DNA of 64,000 bases from Ypsolopha sequella (lineage: Eukaryota > Arthropoda > Insecta > Lepidoptera > Ypsolophidae), in the NCBI GenBank assembly GCA_934047225.1, contig OW203986.1, positions 18,169,221 through 18,233,220 of the forward strand, in the 5' to 3' direction. A model generated the notes under the pieces. It worked only from the letters and a program-made list of their open reading frames with translations. It had not been told where the DNA came from and searched no databases. The translations under genes and the position numbers were made by a program. Each line of letters opens with the position of its first letter. Within the stretch, counting starts at the first letter, position 1. Of this stretch, positions 1-8,716 are shown piece by piece.

Positions 1-236
1 AGGTCAACAATATCATAATAATGTTCTACAAATACTAATCTAAAAACAATAATATCACATTGATATTAATATCTTAACAAATAACATTCTTAATCTAAAT
101 TAAAATAAAGTACAATAAAATAAAATATAAATTTTTTATAAATGTCAAATTGAATATAAATAATCAAGTCAAATCATATTAAAAATAAACATTTTGTAAG
201 TTTCTCATTCATAAATTCATTTATAGTATATAAAAT

Positions 237-681
237 TCATATATAAAATGGATTACATTCGAAAAAATATTTAATCTTTGTTTTAAATTCCAATAATGTT
301 AATTTGGTTAGTTCTATAGGCAATTTGTTATACATTTTTATTTTATTTTTTATTCCTTGCTTTTCTGTTTTTGTGAGTCGTATCCTTCGTAAAGATAATT
401 TTTCTTTATTCCGCGTATTAAAATTATGTACATCCATTCTTTTCGGTAGATTATTTTTCCCGTTATGAATTTCAATTAATGAGCTATACAGATAAAGCGA
501 TAAGACGGTCATTATCTTATTTGATTTGAAATACTTTCGTGTTGATGTGCGCCTATGAAGTCCATATAATGTTCTAACTGCCCGTTTTTGGCAAACTAAG
601 ATTTTTTTGATGTCTGCAGCATTACCCCAAACTGTTATAGCATAGTTTATATTCGCTTGGACGTATGCGTAATAAACATCT
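237..681 (-). pseudogene. Non-LTR retrotransposon (LINE) reverse transcriptase, C-terminal fragment
   Basis: This is the distal end of a LINE polyprotein. An open frame runs from about 681 down to the stop near 237. The first part reads as the block DVYYAYVQANINYAITVWGN, then KKILVCQKRAVRTLYGL. The last part holds HNFNTRNKEKLSLRR and YNKLPIELTK before a short tail. The order 'Y..Y....L.YG...WGN', 'Q.RA.R..' and 'YN.LP..' is typical of the region after the polymerase domain in Jockey/CR1-type LINEs of Lepidoptera. The polymerase and endonuclease domains are absent, so the copy is 5'-truncated. Bases 1-236, which lie 3' of the stop on the minus strand, are AT-rich and may be its 3' UTR. The family assignment rests on remembered motif patterns and not on a search. 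Confidence 0.8.
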
Positions 682-1502
682 TAGCGTATAGCGATAGCAT
701 CTTATGTTTCTATTTATACTATAAAATAAACATTGTCTGATATTCTTTGTTTTAAATATAATTTTTATGTTGATTACAAAATGACATAAATGTAATTTCA
801 AAGTAAAAAAAATGGTTTGGACGTTTGTGTATTAAAATGCGTGGACAGACGCTCAAAAGTGACGCTAAGTTTTCGATTAACATGAGATTTTAATTTTTTA
901 GTTTTAAAATATATTTTGCAATAATTGTTCCACTTTAAACATCCTTGGGAATTGATATTTCGTCAAAAATGTTCTGCAAGTATCGTGTTACGTCTAAAAG
1001 TAAACTATACAATTAGCAATGATAAGGAAGTATGTGCTGAGTTACAACCTTTATACCGCCCAATTTATTTTTAACTGTTTAATTTTACTGGTCGTAACTA
1101 CATCTATCTCAGAAACTAGGCGTCTGATTAAATGTTAGTCTTTTGCTAAGGATAGAATTCATTCAATTTAAAAGGTTTAGTTTAATTGGTTTGTATAAGT
1201 TAACGTAATTTTTTAAAATTAATTATTTATCACTTTTTTTGCGGTTTTTTTTGCTCTCCTGTAAACCTGCATAAATTGAGTTACAACCTTTTCCATTGGG
1301 GGTGTCGAATGTTGAAGAACGATGCGTAAATGCACAATACAAGTTATGAATTTCTGTTATGATACCATTTCCTTCTTTACGCCTGGGAACATTTATATTT
1401 TGGTTTTTTTGTCAACAGTTCGTCGGGTATATATGGTCAGTCAGTTTTAATTTCCCTCATTAAGTATAATTCTTTGAACCAAAGTGAAAGTGTAGAGATG
1501 AC
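682..1502. other. AT-rich intergenic DNA, nothing recognised
   Basis: No reading frame, RNA gene or clear repeat was seen here. The sequence is AT-rich with several poly(T) tracts. Confidence 0.6.
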
Positions 1503-1661
1503 GTTTTGTTTTCTGTAAGTACTTATACTATTACTTTACATTCTTCGCATTTTTACTTTATCTTGATAATCCTACTTATTATTATTGAAATAAATGTATT
1601 AGTTCTGAAATTGATCTCTATCATAAATTACACACACACCCTCACACACTCCTACACTATT

Positions 1662-1734
1662 ATCTCGGTGGCGCAATTGGTAGCGCGCTTGTCTTGATAA
1701 CAAGAGGTCGCAGGTTCGAATCCTGTCCCGGGGA
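1662..1734 (+). tRNA. tRNA-like sequence, left palindrome arm (probable tRNA pseudogene or SINE head)
   Basis: The segment folds like a tRNA. The D stem is GCGC/GCGC around AATTGGTA, the anticodon stem is CTTGT/ACAAG with loop CTTGATA, and the T arm is GCAGG-TTCGAAT-CCTGT with a perfect TTCGAAT loop. The acceptor stem pairs only partly (ATCTCGG against CCCGGGG). The A-box (TGGCGCAATTGG) and B-box (GGTTCGAATCC) are both good Pol III promoter matches. The loop reads as anticodon TGA (Ser), but the long variable arm of Ser tRNAs is missing. One extra T in an Ile-GAT loop would also explain it. A decayed tRNA or tRNA-derived element is more likely than a working gene. Confidence 0.55.
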
Positions 1735-1787
1735 ATTTTTTCATATTCTTGTCTTTGGGTTTGTTTCTGATAGTTTATAGTCAGTAA

Positions 1788-2021
1788 TCACATTAACATT
1801 TTGAACATCTTGTTTTTTACAGGGCATTGGCACTGGCCACAGGTATCTGGTTCACAATTAATGGGTGCCGTAAGACATTCTCCAATGAATGTCGCAATAC
1901 AGATGACTACGATGACTATTATTACTACGTTACTACTACACGAGCAACACGTCATACCAGGCGGCCACACCGAACATTTCGGACTGCATGGACTACATGC
2001 TGCAAAGAGCACGGAAAACAT
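1788..2021 (-). CDS. Small Cys-rich membrane-like reading frame, left arm copy
   Basis: A 77-codon frame I do not recognise. It starts MFSVLFAACSPCSPKC and continues into CCSC. A strongly hydrophobic stretch follows (VVIIVIVVICIATFIG, about residues 32-47) that could span a membrane. A second Cys cluster (CEPDTCGQCQCP) comes next and the frame ends MFKMLM. About 13 cysteines lie on both sides of the hydrophobic stretch. The inverted copy in the right arm differs at several residues, mostly by amino-acid-changing substitutions, so there is no sign of selection since the duplication. No promoter or polyadenylation signal was identified. It may be an exon captured by the palindrome or a chance frame. 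The antisense frames at the same place are shadows. Confidence 0.3.
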   Translation of the reverse strand: MFSVLFAACSPCSPKCSVWPPGMTCCSCSSNVVIIVIVVICIATFIGECLTAPINCEPDTCGQCQCPVKNKMFKMLM

Positions 2022-2098
2022 GCAAAACCGTGGGACGACGACTCATGTTTCCCGTGCTATTTGCAGTATGTCTATGAGTCGTCGTCCCACGGTTTTGC

Positions 2099-2332
2099 AT
2101 GTTTTCCGTGCTCTTTGCAGTATGTTGTCCATGCAGTCCGAAATGTTCGGTGTGGCCGCCTGGGGTGACGTGTTGCTCGTGTAGTAGTAACGTAGTAATA
2201 ATAGTCATCGTAGTCATCTGTATTGCGACATTCATTGGAGAATGTCTTACGGCACCCATTAATTGTGAACCAGATCCCTGTGGCCAGTGCCAATGCCCTG
2301 TAAAAAACAAGATGTTCAAAATGTTAATGTGA
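2099..2332 (+). CDS. Small Cys-rich membrane-like reading frame, right arm copy
   Basis: The 77-codon partner of the left-arm frame on the opposite strand. It starts MFSVLFAVCCPCSPKC, then the same hydrophobic segment (VVIIVIVVICIATFIG) and a second Cys cluster (CEPDPCGQCQCP). An in-frame TGA lies 18 bases 5' of the ATG, so this Met is the first available start. The text 'ctctttgcag' just inside the frame also resembles a splice acceptor, so the segment could be an internal exon and not a complete gene. I do not recognise the family. Confidence 0.3.
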   Translation: MFSVLFAVCCPCSPKCSVWPPGVTCCSCSSNVVIIVIVVICIATFIGECLTAPINCEPDPCGQCQCPVKNKMFKMLM

Positions 2333-2385
2333 TTACTGACTATAAACTATCAGAAACAAACCCAAAGACAAGAATATGAAAAAAT

Positions 2386-2458
2386 TCCCCGGGCCAGGAT
2401 TCGAACCTGCGACCTCTTGTTATCAAGACAAGCGCGCTACCAATTGCGCCACCGAGGT
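2386..2458 (-). tRNA. tRNA-like sequence, right palindrome arm (inverted copy)
   Basis: This is the reverse-complement partner of the tRNA-like sequence in the left arm, with the same D, anticodon and T arms. The acceptor strand is ACCTCGG here. The T-stem 3' side is CCTGG. It shares the A-box, B-box and ~40 bp of 3' flank with the left copy and with a third, D-arm-deleted copy near 37.9 kb. Confidence 0.55.
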
Positions 2459-2616
2459 AATAGTGTGTGAGTGTGTGAGGGTGTCTGTGTAATTTATGAT
2501 AGAGATCAATTTCAGAACTAATACATTTATTTCAATAATAATAAGTAGGATTATCAAGATAAAGTAAAATGCGAAGAATGTAAAGTAATAGTCTAATTAC
2601 TTACAGGAAACAAAAC

Positions 2617-2877
2617 TTGCAAACAGTTAACAAACCCGTATGTAACAAGGTGGCACGTGATATCTATGTTGATAATCTCGTATCAGGAGGAGACAGCAAT
2701 GAGGAGTGTTTACAGCTGAATCAAGAAACTATAGAAGCCTTTAAAGATATCTCCATGAATATGCGTGAATGGTACACCAACAATAAAGAGCTAGAAGAAG
2801 CGATAGAGAAGAAAAGGAAAGGGAAGGAAGTAGAGCCGAGTAGAGGTTTTTTTCTTTCTTTAATAGTAAAGAAATGA
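2617..2877 (+). pseudogene. BEL/Pao LTR retrotransposon reverse transcriptase fragment
   Basis: The frame contains ARDIYVDNLVSGGDSNEECL followed by SMNMREWYTNN. This matches the BEL/Pao polymerase block in which a 'YVDD/YVDN' catalytic box is followed by an E-rich helix and a 'LREW.SN' motif. The second catalytic Asp position reads Asn (YVDN), a variant I associate with some BEL/Pao copies. Only about 75 codons of similarity remain, and the tail after EKKRKGKEVEP looks non-homologous. The fragment begins right at the outer edge of the 1.1-kb palindrome, so the palindrome may have broken it. It is a relic and not a working element. Confidence 0.65.
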
Positions 2878-3183
2878 GGGGCTATCAAAGTTGTCACTTT
2901 TTGAAACCATTTTTGTTGTTACAGGTTTATCTCAAAGAACAGAACATTTAGGAATTTGGAATTTCTGTATATTATGTACCATATGCTGAATTAAACAACA
3001 AATACTGAAAACAATTTATAATGTAGTTATAGGGTTTCTGATTCATTTTAAATTGGTTTTCACTTTTATTACTTACCTAACTATAAGGTAATACTTAAGT
3101 TTCTCAGAACAGTGATCAGCGTAACCAAACAAGTCGAAGAATAAAAGTCCAAGGTGTGTCAGGGAAAGTAATATTGCTATTTT

Positions 3184-3429
3184 ATGTTCAACAGATACCT
3201 ACACGGGGCAGGGGCAGAGGCAGACAGTGGCGTCCGCACGGTCCTCCTTGCTCTCACGTTAGCGCACGCCTCCTCGAGTTGTATCAGCAGTCAACTGTTC
3301 AAATGGGAAGAAAAATGTTTCCAAGCTAAGTTACAAGAGATTCACAAAGCAGTAATCGTCCTGAAATATGTTATGGAGAGACTATTTTTGAGTCAGGCCA
3401 TCAAGGCAAATCCGGAAAGTTCCTCATAA
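3184..3429 (+). other. Possible terminal exon, unrecognised
   Basis: A locally GC-rich stretch in AT-rich DNA. An acceptor-like 'atgttcaacag' precedes 'atacctacacgg', and an AATAAA lies near 3460. Two frames are open across it. One is 81 codons (ending AIKANPESSS). The other, starting right after the acceptor-like site, reads IPTRGRGRGRQWRP and stops near 3334. Neither matches a family I know. The ~300 bases before it (2880-3180) hold nothing recognisable. Confidence 0.2.
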
Positions 3430-3577
3430 TTCATATTTATTGTAGATTATTATTAAATTTAATAAATACAGTTTTACGCATCTATTAACTTTTATTGAAG
3501 GAATAACTGACATGAGTACTTTATTTATTTCCTATGATTATTTATTAGTATTAAAACAATATATTTCGACCTTCGAT

Positions 3578-3675
3578 CCCTGCGTTCCGAAATAGAATTA
3601 CAATGGCTCATAAGCCATTCACTTCATACTTTCGTAATCGATTTTAGCGATGTAATTCTATTTCGGACCGCAGGG
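3578..3675. mobile_element. 98-bp MITE with 3-bp target-site duplication (PIF/Harbinger-like), copy 1
   Basis: The ends are inverted repeats: ccctgcgttccgaaataga on the left, and tctatttcggaccgcaggg on the right. The flanks are GAT on both sides, consistent with a 3-bp duplication. A second copy with the same ends and core lies at 29537-29634, flanked by TTA. Three-base duplications are characteristic of PIF/Harbinger. Confidence 0.7.
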
Positions 3676-3847
3676 GATATAGGGTTGTCATCAGTCGTCA
3701 GTCGTCGAATGATATATGTATAGTTGTATGGTCGAATCTCCGGATTTGTAATAAAATATAAAGAAATTATTATTTACAAAATTTGGCTAAGACAACTTTT
3801 AACAATAGTTTGTTATGAGCATAAACATATTTTTAATGATATACACT

Positions 3848-3926
3848 AATTGGCTTTTCCATAGTCGTGATACCAGCCGTAAATTCCTAAAATAATTTAA
3901 TATCACGCTTATGGAAAATCCAACTA
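3848..3926. repeat. Short inverted-repeat element (~79 bp)
   Basis: Attggcttttccatagtcgtgata on the left is matched by tatcacgcttatggaaaat plus ccaact on the right in inverted orientation. This looks like a small MITE or a hairpin remnant. No coding content. Confidence 0.5.
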
Positions 3927-3952
3927 TTTTGAAGCTACCTTCATATCATCAC

Positions 3953-4338
3953 AATAGTAGTTTATGCTACAAGGGCGCAAAGGAATAAATTACGAGGACG
4001 ATTTAAAACACGAGCGTAGCGAGTGTTTTAAACGTAACCGAGTAATTTATTGCTTTTACGCCCGTGTATCATACTACATTTTTCAATGCATAGTGTGAGG
4101 AAATGAAAACAAATATAATCTTGTGAACTTTAAATTATAATTGGCTCAAAAGGACTGTATCCAGAGCCGTTAAACAGTGGAAAAAAAGTATAACGTCTAT
4201 GGTACACAGGAAAGGCTGCAGGTTAGCCAACCATTGTAAATAAATAATAATAATAAAGCCCTAGGGCAAAATAATCGACTTTCTGTTCGGTTTTGATGCA
4301 TAAAAAGTGGGCCTTTACGAGCACTTGCATTGAAAATA
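3953..4338 (+). repeat. Dispersed ~385-bp repeat, copy A
   Basis: This is the same repeat, in opposite orientation, as 32319-32691. Shared blocks include 'ggaataaattacgaggac', 'gtatcatactac', 'aaaggctgcaggttagcc' and 'gcataaaaagtgggccttta'. The first ~125 bp form an imperfect palindrome (gtagtttatgctac... / ...gtatcatactac). Copy A has an extra small palindrome (cacgagcgtagcgagtg) that copy B lacks. It is probably a non-autonomous DNA element. Confidence 0.75.
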
Positions 4339-4546
4339 CGTTTATGTAATGTACGTATATAGCAAACTATTGTTAAAATTTGTCTTCGCTAAAAGTTGTA
4401 TTTTGGCCGTTATAATTATTTCTTAATATTTTGTTACAAAATCGGAGAATCGACCCAAAATTGGGCTCGATTGGCCGTCTTCACTCCAAATCTATATGAG
4501 TACTTGGCCTACTTCCTCCAAACGCGATACCTTCCTATCATCATCA

Positions 4547-4686
4547 TCAAGTGCCATCTCCATCCCGGAGGTCGGCGACCATTTTTCTGAATGTCTCCCT
4601 ATCTTCTGTCATGCGAATTAGTTCCTCTGTACTTCCCACTGCGAGCCATCTCTTATATTTCTAGTCCATGATGTTCGCCTTCTACC
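4547..4686 (-). pseudogene. LINE ORF2 C-terminal fragment with (GAT)n tail
   Basis: Read on the minus strand, the end of the frame is MTEDRETFRKMVADLRDGDG followed by T and a stop, then a short (GAT)n run. Upstream lie RRTSWTRNIR and, after a one-base shift, WLAVGSTEELIR. The pattern 'RR.SW.RN.R.W......L...A.DR..(F/Y)R.....N/DGDGT' plus a trinucleotide tail is the usual 3' end of a widespread insect non-LTR family. Only ~45 codons survive. The family name is uncertain (RTE- or R4/Dong-like). Confidence 0.6.
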
Positions 4687-4689
4687 GTG

Positions 4690-6525
4690 ACCTCTTTTTC
4701 CTCAAAGATTTTAAAAGTAAAGATAAGCCCTTACCGTAGTATGACAGCACCAAAATGTTTCCACCTTTAAATGGGTGACGTTCACACGTTTGGAATCAAT
4801 GCTCATCTGAACACAGTGATAAAGTTTTGAATTTTTACGACTTTAGTAGTCTGATCAGTTTGCTGACCGTAGGTAGACAGATTGCGCATTCATATTGTGC
4901 GCGCGTCGGCATTATGTTAACGCACATATTCAAAACCAATGCAATAGATTTTAGGTGCTAGGGCTCATCTTAACTTTTGAAATCTTTGTTTTTCCTCCAA
5001 TTTTTCCTTCAACAATCAGTTGTATTAATTTATATTTTTCATGTCTATAAATATGTCCGAAATACGCCGTTTTGCGTTTTTTGATTGTTGTAACTACTAA
5101 TCAAATTCAAAACTCTTTCATTCGTCTGTCCATTTAATTTTAAGGCTTCTACCAACGCCAACGACCTTGAACTAAGGAACTTTGAAACCATTTTATACGA
5201 TAATTATAGCATTTTTCAACAAAAGAAAAATACATAGTAATCTGCATGATACAAATAGTGATGTGGTTTTTCCTGAATTTCATTATAATATACAGAAGTG
5301 AAGCAAGATAATTCTAAGTGTACCCTTATTTCTCGATTTTTTGTTCACTTGTAACAACATAACTGCTGCAGTTTTTATCGAAACGGTATGAAAATTTATA
5401 TTCTTCTAGACAAAATAATACAAAATGATTTGGTTTTCTCAGTTCTTGGAAATCAATTTTATTTTAGATAAAATAAATTAAAAACACACTATTTTCGCAC
5501 GTGTCAGCCGCAGCGACTGATGTAACAGCCATGTTGCAGTGCGAGCTGATAAGGACTTTATTTGAATATGATTTTGTTCGAAATTTCAACTATCACGAAT
5601 CGATTTGCTAATTATTCCGACCTTAAGCATTCTACGGTAAATACCCATTTTACTTACCTATAAAATATTCAATAATAAAAAGTTGAGGATATAAGCCAGA
5701 ATCGACGTCATAGATCTTTTGGAGCTGGAGACTTAATATTCAAACAAAAACCGCACTGTAAACACAGCCAGTAGGCGGACCACAGGATGTAATCCCGGAG
5801 GATGTTGCGCGGCAATTTATGCATAGAGTGGTAGTTTACCTTCCTTGTGTGCGGTTCAACCACAGCAGTGACACACGCCTCAACCTCGACACAGCGAGCT
5901 TTGATAATTGACTAGCGCGTTTCCGTTTCCTTTTTGCTACGGCGTAGCAAGCTCTACGACTCATACTACGTACCCCGAACGCATACGTGCTAGAGTTCAA
6001 CATTTATTTAAGTTTAGGAATTATGGTTTTATGACATAATGTGAAAAATACTTGAATTTTGACGAGTTATCTCAATGCGAGGGTATTAGTATTTAAAAAA
6101 TCTGTGCTGCTCCAACGCTTTCATTTTACACTTGTCTATCCTAGACAATGGAAGTCGGCCGCTCAGGAAACTCACGATTTTGAGGTTATTTTCAATGATT
6201 ATTTAAACTATTACTACTTCAATACAAAAAAAAACAAAAATTAAAACTAAGAAACCTAAATACTAAAAACCTAAACAAAACAAGGACCTAAAAAAAAAAT
6301 ATTTGAAATTAAAAAGAAAAATTTTACAATTTACAGTACATACATAATCCTTTCACTTGATATATTTATATATTATACCTATAATTTCATTGCAAAATAA
6401 TATGAACGAGTATACAATAAATGGAACTGTTTTTAGCTGATATGTTTAAGAATTAATTAAATGTAGTGAAATTAAATATAAAAAGTTCTAATGAAAATTT
6501 AAATAAACACAGGAAAAAGATTATA
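4690..6525. other. Intergenic DNA, nothing recognised
   Basis: No supported gene or RNA. A 61-codon frame near 6059-6244 ends in Tyr/Asn/Lys low complexity and looks like chance. Confidence 0.5.
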
Positions 6526-7126
6526 CAGGATGTTAAGATGAAGTTGCGGAAGCCGGAAACTGGCGATAGTACTCGTCCATACTGTGACAGATCGTACCTC
6601 ATCTGTTCACGTCTCAATTCACAAATAAATGTTATGATAATGGGCAGGAAGATTGTTGTATGTAATCAAATAAATCACGTTGAAATAAATAAAGCAAATT
6701 GAAATCGATCGCGTAGAATAACTGATTTTAAATGATAAATACAGTAAACTCAACCACCGGCCCAAACAATCGGTCCAATATGGAAGGAATTAAGAATAAA
6801 CTTTCAATTTCAAACATTATGGTTTCCAATTATGCGTGAACCCTAAATTAGCTGTTGTTGTCACGCAACTGCCAAGTTGTTGCCACGTAGACTAGATGAC
6901 GCCTTAGGCTTGTCACCATGTGTCTATCTCTTTCACTCTTACTTGTATATTTTTGTCCTGTCCTGCTTACGCCGAGTATATGCTGTTGCCATGTTTTGTT
7001 GTTATGTTGCCATCTCTATTACTCTTGTTTGGTTGTCTCACTTTTGTTCGTTCTGCACGAAAGCGCACATAACACCGTTAGCACCGTTTACGCCGATAGC
7101 ACTGATAACGCTGATATCACATTTAG

Positions 7127-7163
7127 TATATAAATGGGTGAAATGTAGGGTGGGAGGTCATTC
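7127..7163 (+). promoter_or_regulatory. Core promoter in the 5' LTR: TATA box plus arthropod initiator
   Basis: TATATAAA at 7127-7134 is followed by TCATTC at 7158-7163, a perfect match to the arthropod initiator TCAKTY. The initiator A (7160) lies 33 bp after the first T of the TATA box, which is the normal spacing. The first bases after it read 'ttcaattttacaccgccg'. This predicts transcription starting at about 7160 and sets the U3/R boundary. Confidence 0.6.
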
Positions 7164-8460
7164 AATTTTACACCGCCGTCAGTGGAAGTGCTGCAAGAAG
7201 TCTTAAAGGAGTAGTTCATTTTCGAGTTTGTTTGGGGAAGTTTTTGTTTGTTTTAATAGTGATTTTGTTTTCGGAATTTGCGATTAAAATACGGAATGTG
7301 TCAATCTATCTGTTCGTTAGGTCTCGGGACCATTTCGCGTCGCGTTAGCTTTTAGGTGGCGGAATGCCCTTTTTTCGTAAATAGATTCGGTTATGGTCAA
7401 TAGTTTTTGACTTTTCCGACTCGGCGATTGACACAAACGCGTTTGAATTCGTGTAGGGTGAACGAGCGAACGAGCTAGATTCCGCGTTATGTAAAGGGTT
7501 CGATAATCGTCTTTTCAAGTTCCGAAATTAAAGTACGTTCCTAAATAATGTAATAGTGCATAGGTCGATTCAGGGGTTGATGGGGAGGAAGGGAGTATGG
7601 TCTCTTCTTAGTAATGCCGGACGTGGAAACGGGAAGATGTACCAGGGTAACAATGGCATAGGGCTAGTCGCTGGGATATCTTGAAGAGTCAGGCAGGGAG
7701 CTTACAGAGCGGAGGTCGCTCTGGGCTAGATTCAGGTCACCTACTGGTGTGAACGACAGAGTCTAGTTTTAACCTCCTCTGGAGGGAAGCAAGCGTCTGG
7801 GATGGCCTTGCGCCAGTTTTACATACTGGAAACACATCCTCCATGAAAGGCGATGTTTATGGCAAAGCGTCCGAGCCGTGAAGAGGCTGCGATTTGTTCT
7901 GTCCTTTGTCATCTGACTGAGCTGGTCATGGTCTCATATCTATATATTTATATATACACATGATCATATAGGCTATCCCAGCCAGCGGGGTGACGTCCTT
8001 TTTACCTACTGTATCACCCCCTGTCTGAGTAGGGCAAAGTTTTAGGGTGTTAGGCACACAGAGAGGTTTCAACTTGCCTCACTTCTTTCTGTCGATTAGT
8101 TGAGGGGTTGTATGGTGTTTGCTAGCACAATATACAACCACACACACGTTTAATTGTAAATGTGAGGTGACGGACCTCTAGCTTTGAAAATTCACACATT
8201 TAAAAGCCTAGGAACATTTGATTTTAGGGCCAAATGTTAGGTAGGTAAATTCCAAAAATTCAAGTCTATTGTTAGGACATTAATAGGTTTTTTTAGAAAT
8301 TATGCATAGTGGGAGGTTTCAGGTAACTTTCTTCATTGTTCAGGGAAAATAGGTCAATAAATTCAATTATGATAGGTTACAAGTTTTCAAGTAGATAGGA
8401 ACCTCTGAAAATTAGAGTTAGTGATTCAGGAATAGGTTGTTGTTGACTAGTTTGTCTGAC

Positions 8461-8716
8461 AAATAGTTTCATTGTTTACTTATCTGAGAGGGCTTTAAAG
8501 TCCAAAGAACTCCAATTTTGAATGTAAGGACATAAGGCTTTGATATTCAAATAGTTTCATTGTTTATCTGAGAGGGCTTTATAAGTCCAAAGAACTTAAA
8601 CTTTGAATGTAAGGGCATAGGGCTTTGATACTGAAATAGTTTCATTGTTTATCTAAGAGGGTTTTATATGCCCACAGAACACTAATTTTGAATGCTAGGG
8701 CATAGGGCTTTAATAT
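8461..8716 (+). repeat. Three ~87-bp tandem repeats inside the 5' LTR
   Basis: Units begin 'aaatagtttcattgttta' at 8461, 8549 and 8634. They share 'gagggcttta', 'ccaaagaac' and 'tttgaatgtaaggNcataNggcttt'. The units have diverged from each other but are the same in both LTRs, so the array predates the last insertion. Confidence 0.8.

Larger units (their letters stand above)
1503..2614. repeat. 1.1-kb palindrome (long inverted repeat) with a ~27-nt loop
   Basis: The left arm (about 1503-2045) is the near-exact reverse complement of the right arm (about 2073-2614). The outer ends read gttttgttttctgtaagta on the left and tacttacaggaaacaaaac on the right. The centre is the inverted pair ending gacgacgactcat / atgagtcgtcgtc around a loop at about 2046-2072. 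The loop repeats a 'cgtgctNtttgcagtatg' motif that also lies just outside it in the arms. The arms differ by scattered substitutions, so they were copied recently. Each arm contains a tRNA-like sequence and a 77-codon Cys-rich frame. I see no target-site duplication. It may be a fold-back element or an inverted duplication of host DNA. Confidence 0.9.

Noticed and set aside
6877..7206. 109-codon and 71-codon overlapping frames in each LTR (also 19587-19916)
   Set aside because: They run across the TATA/initiator promoter, have no recognisable domain, and appear twice only because the LTR is duplicated.
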